Positions 40,728 to 43,314 of a stretch of DNA of 43,314 nt are shown here, one piece after another. How positions within the stretch are numbered: the stretch's first letter is position 1; every line of letters begins with the position of its first letter. A model generated the notes under the pieces. It was not told the DNA's origin and did not search any database. It worked only from the letters and a program-made list of their open reading frames with translations. The DNA comes from JAYWGN01 sp043778255 (lineage in GTDB: Bacteria > Bacteroidota > Bacteroidia > Chitinophagales > Chitinophagaceae). A program made the translations under genes and the position numbers. The DNA is taken from assembly GCA_043778255.1 (NCBI GenBank), contig JAYWGN010000015.1, positions 1 through 43,314 on the forward strand, read 5' to 3'.

Positions 40728-40802
40728 TTTTAACGATTGCTTGCCATATGAAAATCTTTACACCGAAAATATTCGGTAAAGAATTTTAATAAATTTTAAT
40801 GC

Positions 40803-41072
40803 TTATTTAGGAGCAACTACTTCTTTTGCTTTTTCTGTAGCAACTTTTACTTCAGTTGCAGCTTTAGTGCCAGCAGCTTTTAAAGCAGCAGCAGCAGAGT
40901 CAGCAATTCTTTTCAAATTAGCAGCTGCAGCAGCTGTATCAGGAGTAACTACAGTTACTTCTACCTTTGGAGAATCACCTTTTGGAGTTTCTGGAGTTGT
41001 TCCGTCAGCTTTCTTTTCTTCACATGCTACAAATGTTGTAGCTAATGCTAGTGCGAATAATACTTTTTTCAT
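40803..41072 (-). CDS. Small Ala/Lys-rich lipoprotein
   Basis: 89 residues. The signal peptide MKKVLFALALATTFVAC ends in a lipobox with Cys17. A Pro/Thr/Asp linker follows (GTTPETPKGDSPKVEVTVV), then a long uninterrupted helix rich in Ala and Lys (AAAAANLKRIADSAAAALKA...EVKVATEKAKEVVAPK). The helix has a roughly seven-residue pattern that would suit a coiled coil. The build recalls small envelope lipoproteins such as Lpp in length and helix content, though no sequence relation is claimed. It has its own terminator and stands alone. GCA/GCT-rich coding makes it less AT-rich than its surroundings, which suggests high expression. Confidence 0.72.
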   Translation of the reverse strand: MKKVLFALALATTFVACEEKKADGTTPETPKGDSPKVEVTVVTPDTAAAAANLKRIADSAAAALKAAGTKAATEVKVATEKAKEVVAPK

Positions 41073-41152
41073 TGTGTAATTTTTTTAAATTTGAATATAT
41101 ATACCCAAACTTAAAAAAGGTAACCTATTTATAAAAAATATTTTTTTTAGAG

Positions 41153-41160
41153 TAGTTTTG
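41153..41160 (+). promoter_or_regulatory. -7 box (TAGTTTTG) of the sigma-factor operon
   Basis: TAGTTTTG matches TAnnTTTG. It contains the TTG at 41158 that opens the longest reading frame, so that TTG cannot be the start and translation must begin downstream. Confidence 0.6.
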
Positions 41161-41199
41161 GGTTACTTAACCGTACTTTTAGCATTAACATTATCAAAC

Positions 41200-41763
41200 T
41201 TGAAAGATTTAGTAGCACAACAAGACCTATTAGCATTGTTTATAGTAAACGATGCCGCTGCAACCAAACTTATATACAAGGAGTCATATCCTATTATACA
41301 AAGCTTGGTGCGTAACAATAGTGGCGATGAAGATAATGCGAAAGATATATTTCAAGAGGCTTTAATAGTATTATACGAAAAAGCTAAATTAGGAAATTTT
41401 GATTTGCAATGCAAAATAAGCACTTATATATATTCCGTAGCACGGAAACTATGGCTTAAAAAATTGCAACAACAAAATAGTAAACGGACAATATCGGAAC
41501 ATATAGAAGAAACAATAGCAGTAGAAGACGATATAGAGTGGCACGAAAATGAAAACAAACAACATAGTATGCTGCAAGATGCCTTGCAGAAAATAGGTGA
41601 GCCCTGCAAAAGTTTGTTAGAAGCCTACTACTACAACAAACAAAATATGGTTGATATAGCTACCAACTTTGGCTATACCAATGCCGATAATGCTAAAAAC
41701 CAAAAATATAAATGCTTAATGCGATTGAAAAAATTGTTTTTTGCACAACATAAAAATTTATAA
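41200..41763 (+). CDS. ECF-type RNA polymerase sigma factor
   Basis: 187 residues from a TTG at 41200; no ATG is available before the conserved region, and the upstream TTG at 41158 lies within the promoter. Region 2 is YKESYPIIQSLVRNNSGDEDNAKDIFQEALIVLYEKAK plus KISTYIYSVARKLWLKKLQQQ. Region 4 is LQDALQKIGEPCKSLLEAYYY...MVDIATNFGYTNADNAKNQKYKCLMRLKKLF. The linker between them is acidic. ECF factors direct RNA polymerase to a small regulon, often for envelope stress or transport. The gene ends 2 bases before the membrane protease gene, whose N-terminus is its likely anti-sigma partner. Confidence 0.88.
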   Translation: MKDLVAQQDLLALFIVNDAAATKLIYKESYPIIQSLVRNNSGDEDNAKDIFQEALIVLYEKAKLGNFDLQCKISTYIYSVARKLWLKKLQQQNSKRTISEHIEETIAVEDDIEWHENENKQHSMLQDALQKIGEPCKSLLEAYYYNKQNMVDIATNFGYTNADNAKNQKYKCLMRLKKLFFAQHKNL

Positions 41764-41765
41764 CA

Positions 41766-42857
41766 ATGGACGATATTTTACTACTTGATGCAGTGGAACA
41801 TTATATTAATGGAACCCTTAGCGAAAGTGACCTTAACCACTTTGAACACTTACGCCAAACCAATGCCGATGTGGACCAAATGGTGGTAGAGCATATTTTT
41901 TTTCTAAAACAAATGGGTAAACATGCCGAAAGAAAAACTCTCAAAAATAACTTTGAGCAACTACATACACAACTAGTACAAACTGGCGAAATAAACACAA
42001 CAAACAGTGCAAGAGTACTACCATTTTTTACGAAGTACAAAAAACAACTAGCCGTTGCTGCTACTATAATTGCTCTATTTACTGTTACCAGTATGGCACT
42101 CATATTTGCTTACAACAAATCAAAAACAAATAACGACTTTACCGCCCTTAATAATAAAGTAAACGCTGTAAATAGCAAGATTGATAAAGTGGATAAAAAA
42201 GTTGAAACTGCAGAAAAAAATAAACGACCATCCGTTGTTGCAAGTATTACTGGTACAAGCTTTGCCGTAAACGAAACGGGTTATTTGGTTACCAATAACC
42301 ATGTATTAGGCAACAATAAAAACCTGTATGTATATAACGATAAGTATGGCGACCTTACAGCCGAAGTAATACTACAAGATGAAGCTAATGATTTGGCTAT
42401 AATTAAAATAACAGATACAGCATTTGCTACTGGCAAAAAAATGCCTTATACCATTAAGAATACTGAAATAGGACTGGGACAAAAAGTATATACATTAGGC
42501 TACAGCCGAGGCTCAAGCCTTGTATATAACGAGGGATTTATAAGTTCAAAAGCTGCTAATGGCTCATTGCAAAACAAGCAGAACTTTTTGTTAACCTTAC
42601 AGGTAGATGGTGGTAGTAGCGGAAGCCCTGTAATAAATACTAATGGCGATATAATAGGCATAATATCGGCTAAAGAAACACAAGAAAATGGTTTTGCCGT
42701 AGGCATAAAACCACAAATGTTGCGTAACATTATAAATACCCTTAATAGTAGCTTAAGCCTTAATACTACTACACACAAACAATCAATTGCAACACTTACA
42801 AGAGATGAACAAGTAAAGAGAATACAAGATTGTATATTTATGGTAAAAATAAAATAA
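41766..42857 (+). CDS. Anti-sigma-like domain fused through a membrane helix to a trypsin-like (S1C/DegP-type) protease
   Basis: 363 residues. Residues 1-90 are cytoplasmic and helical (DDILLLDAVEHYINGTLSESDLNHFEHL), like the sigma-binding part of Bacteroidota anti-sigma factors. One transmembrane helix follows (about 94-116), then a periplasmic coiled coil (125-152). Residues 155-330 are a trypsin-like protease: His179 in VTNNHVLG, Asp209 in DEANDLAII and Ser285 in VDGGSSGSPVI. There is no PDZ domain, unlike DegS or DegP. The gene is translationally close (2 bases) to the ECF sigma gene. A model in which the periplasmic protease senses or processes misfolded proteins and thereby controls sigma release is inference. 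The strong terminator downstream closes a two-gene operon. Confidence 0.82.
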   Translation: MDDILLLDAVEHYINGTLSESDLNHFEHLRQTNADVDQMVVEHIFFLKQMGKHAERKTLKNNFEQLHTQLVQTGEINTTNSARVLPFFTKYKKQLAVAATIIALFTVTSMALIFAYNKSKTNNDFTALNNKVNAVNSKIDKVDKKVETAEKNKRPSVVASITGTSFAVNETGYLVTNNHVLGNNKNLYVYNDKYGDLTAEVILQDEANDLAIIKITDTAFATGKKMPYTIKNTEIGLGQKVYTLGYSRGSSLVYNEGFISSKAANGSLQNKQNFLLTLQVDGGSSGSPVINTNGDIIGIISAKETQENGFAVGIKPQMLRNIINTLNSSLSLNTTTHKQSIATLTRDEQVKRIQDCIFMVKIK

Positions 42858-42885
42858 TGCTCCAAATTATTATACAATAATAATT

Positions 42886-42926
42886 AAAAAAAACCTCTGC
42901 CCAATATATTGGTGGAGGTTTTTTTT
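42886..42926 (+). terminator. Rho-independent terminator of the sigma/protease operon
   Basis: AACCTC...GAGGTT form the outer stem around the self-complementary CCAATATATTGG, followed by a T-run. Confidence 0.85.
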
Positions 42927-42983
42927 ATAAAACTATTTATTAGCTAAAAACAAATGACCCAAATTTAATAATGAACCCCCGCC

Positions 42984-43013
42984 GTTGTTGGAATAGCGAA
43001 GCCTTCCAACAAC
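42984..43013. repeat. Inverted repeat GTTGTTGGAA / TTCCAACAAC
   Basis: This is a perfect 10-bp inverted repeat around TAGCGAAGCC, preceded by CCCCCGCC, a GC-rich patch in an AT-rich gap. It looks like a REP-type intergenic hairpin. The gap 42858-43164 holds no gene. Confidence 0.7.
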
Positions 43014-43164
43014 CAATTTTTTCAATGCTAAAATATGTATATTAACAATAGACCCTAACAAAACAAAACTTAGCTGCCAATATTACCATTACATTAATTA
43101 TTACAAAAAGCTATGAATTATTAATAATAGTTAGTATATTTATATAACTAAATTATCATAGACT

Positions 43165-43212
43165 ATGGGTACACACTACAAACACCATCTCTTTTTTATT
43201 ACTACTTCTTAG
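43165..43212 (+). CDS. Possible leader peptide MGTHYKHHLFFITTS at the window edge
   Basis: A 15-codon frame with ATG at 43165 and TAG at 43210-43212 contains three His, two Phe and three Thr. It is followed by a predicted stem (GCAAC...GTTGC enclosing CTTGTA-CCAC-TACAAG at about 43249-43288) and a AAAAAACCCC run at the very end. This resembles the start of another amino-acid leader region, but the downstream gene and any terminator lie outside the window. The call is speculative. Confidence 0.25.
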   Translation: MGTHYKHHLFFITTS

Positions 43213-43314
43213 TATTTCAACTTCTTTTATTATTCATTTTGTAAACCCTTGCAACCTTGTACCACTACAAGTTAGCGGCTTTGTTGCATATATTAAAAAA
43301 CCCCAAATAAATAA

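Noticed and set aside
41158..41199. TTG at 41158 as the start of the sigma factor
   Set aside because: The codon is part of the TAGTTTTG -7 box, so it would not be transcribed.

Overview
The window looks like an ordinary chromosomal stretch of an AT-rich member of the Bacteroidota, probably on the Chitinophagaceae/Sphingobacteriia side. The evidence is gene content plus regulatory grammar. Gene content includes a bacillithiol-type BshA, a DUF4249 lipoprotein, a DUF2452 protein, DUF4442 and SprT-like proteins, a DAHP synthase fused to chorismate mutase, and a remnant of a type IX secretion C-terminal domain. Upstream of many genes there are TAnnTTTG -7 boxes, and Shine-Dalgarno sequences are largely absent. 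Most genes are housekeeping or envelope genes, with small accessory cassettes between them.

Layout. 1-3.7 kb: an orphan type IX sorting-domain tail, a SprT-like metalloprotease, two small membrane proteins, a decayed HigA-like antitoxin, a secreted protein with an in-frame stop, and an XRE/S24 repressor. 3.9-9.2 kb: yebC, a GNAT acetyltransferase, an Asp/Glu racemase, an NlpC/P60 lipoprotein, a small lipoprotein gene between 102-bp direct repeats, and pepT. 9.5-11.7 kb: an MlaE-type permease and a histidine kinase, each without its usual partner. 11.7-16.3 kb: a tripartite efflux operon (HlyD, DHA2 MFS, TolC) facing a MarR regulator across a palindromic operator. 16.4-17.5 kb: a tRNA cluster Thr(TGT)-Tyr(GTA)-Gly(TCC)-Thr(GGT), bracketed by tandem arrays of damaged copies of its two outer tRNAs. 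17.5-28.8 kb: trxB-folB-vanZ-like, DUF4249, a lipocalin-like/DUF2452 protein, a class C beta-lactamase-family hydrolase, hscB, an initiator tRNA, era, an ABC ATPase, an HNH protein, a secreted protein and an acyltransferase. 28.8-31.2 kb: a two-gene restriction-modification cassette between near-identical 22-bp direct repeats. 31.2-36.5 kb: small conserved proteins, an M28-type peptidase, a two-gene cassette with a HEPN-like protein, and bshA. 36.5-40.6 kb: a complete Phe/Tyr branch operon (pheA, aminotransferase, tyrA, DAHP synthase-chorismate mutase) behind an apparent ribosome-mediated attenuator. 40.8-43.3 kb: a small Ala-rich lipoprotein, then an ECF sigma factor coupled to a membrane protein that joins an anti-sigma-like domain to a trypsin-like protease.

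How the genes fit together. The aromatic operon covers entry to the shikimate pathway (DAHP synthase), the chorismate-to-prephenate step, both prephenate branches and the final transamination. Its leader encodes a 20-residue peptide containing WFFYYSYYY, followed by a hairpin and U-tract that end directly at the pheA start codon. The MarR operator overlaps the -33 element of the efflux promoter, which suggests direct repression. The sigma/anti-sigma-protease pair looks like a self-contained envelope-stress switch.

The most unusual items are the tRNA-derived tandem arrays (period 95 bp upstream, 75 bp downstream), the aromatic attenuator, the HEPN gene pair, and the flanking repeats around the restriction-modification and lipoprotein cassettes. 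All calls come from reading the sequence; no database search or folding program was run.
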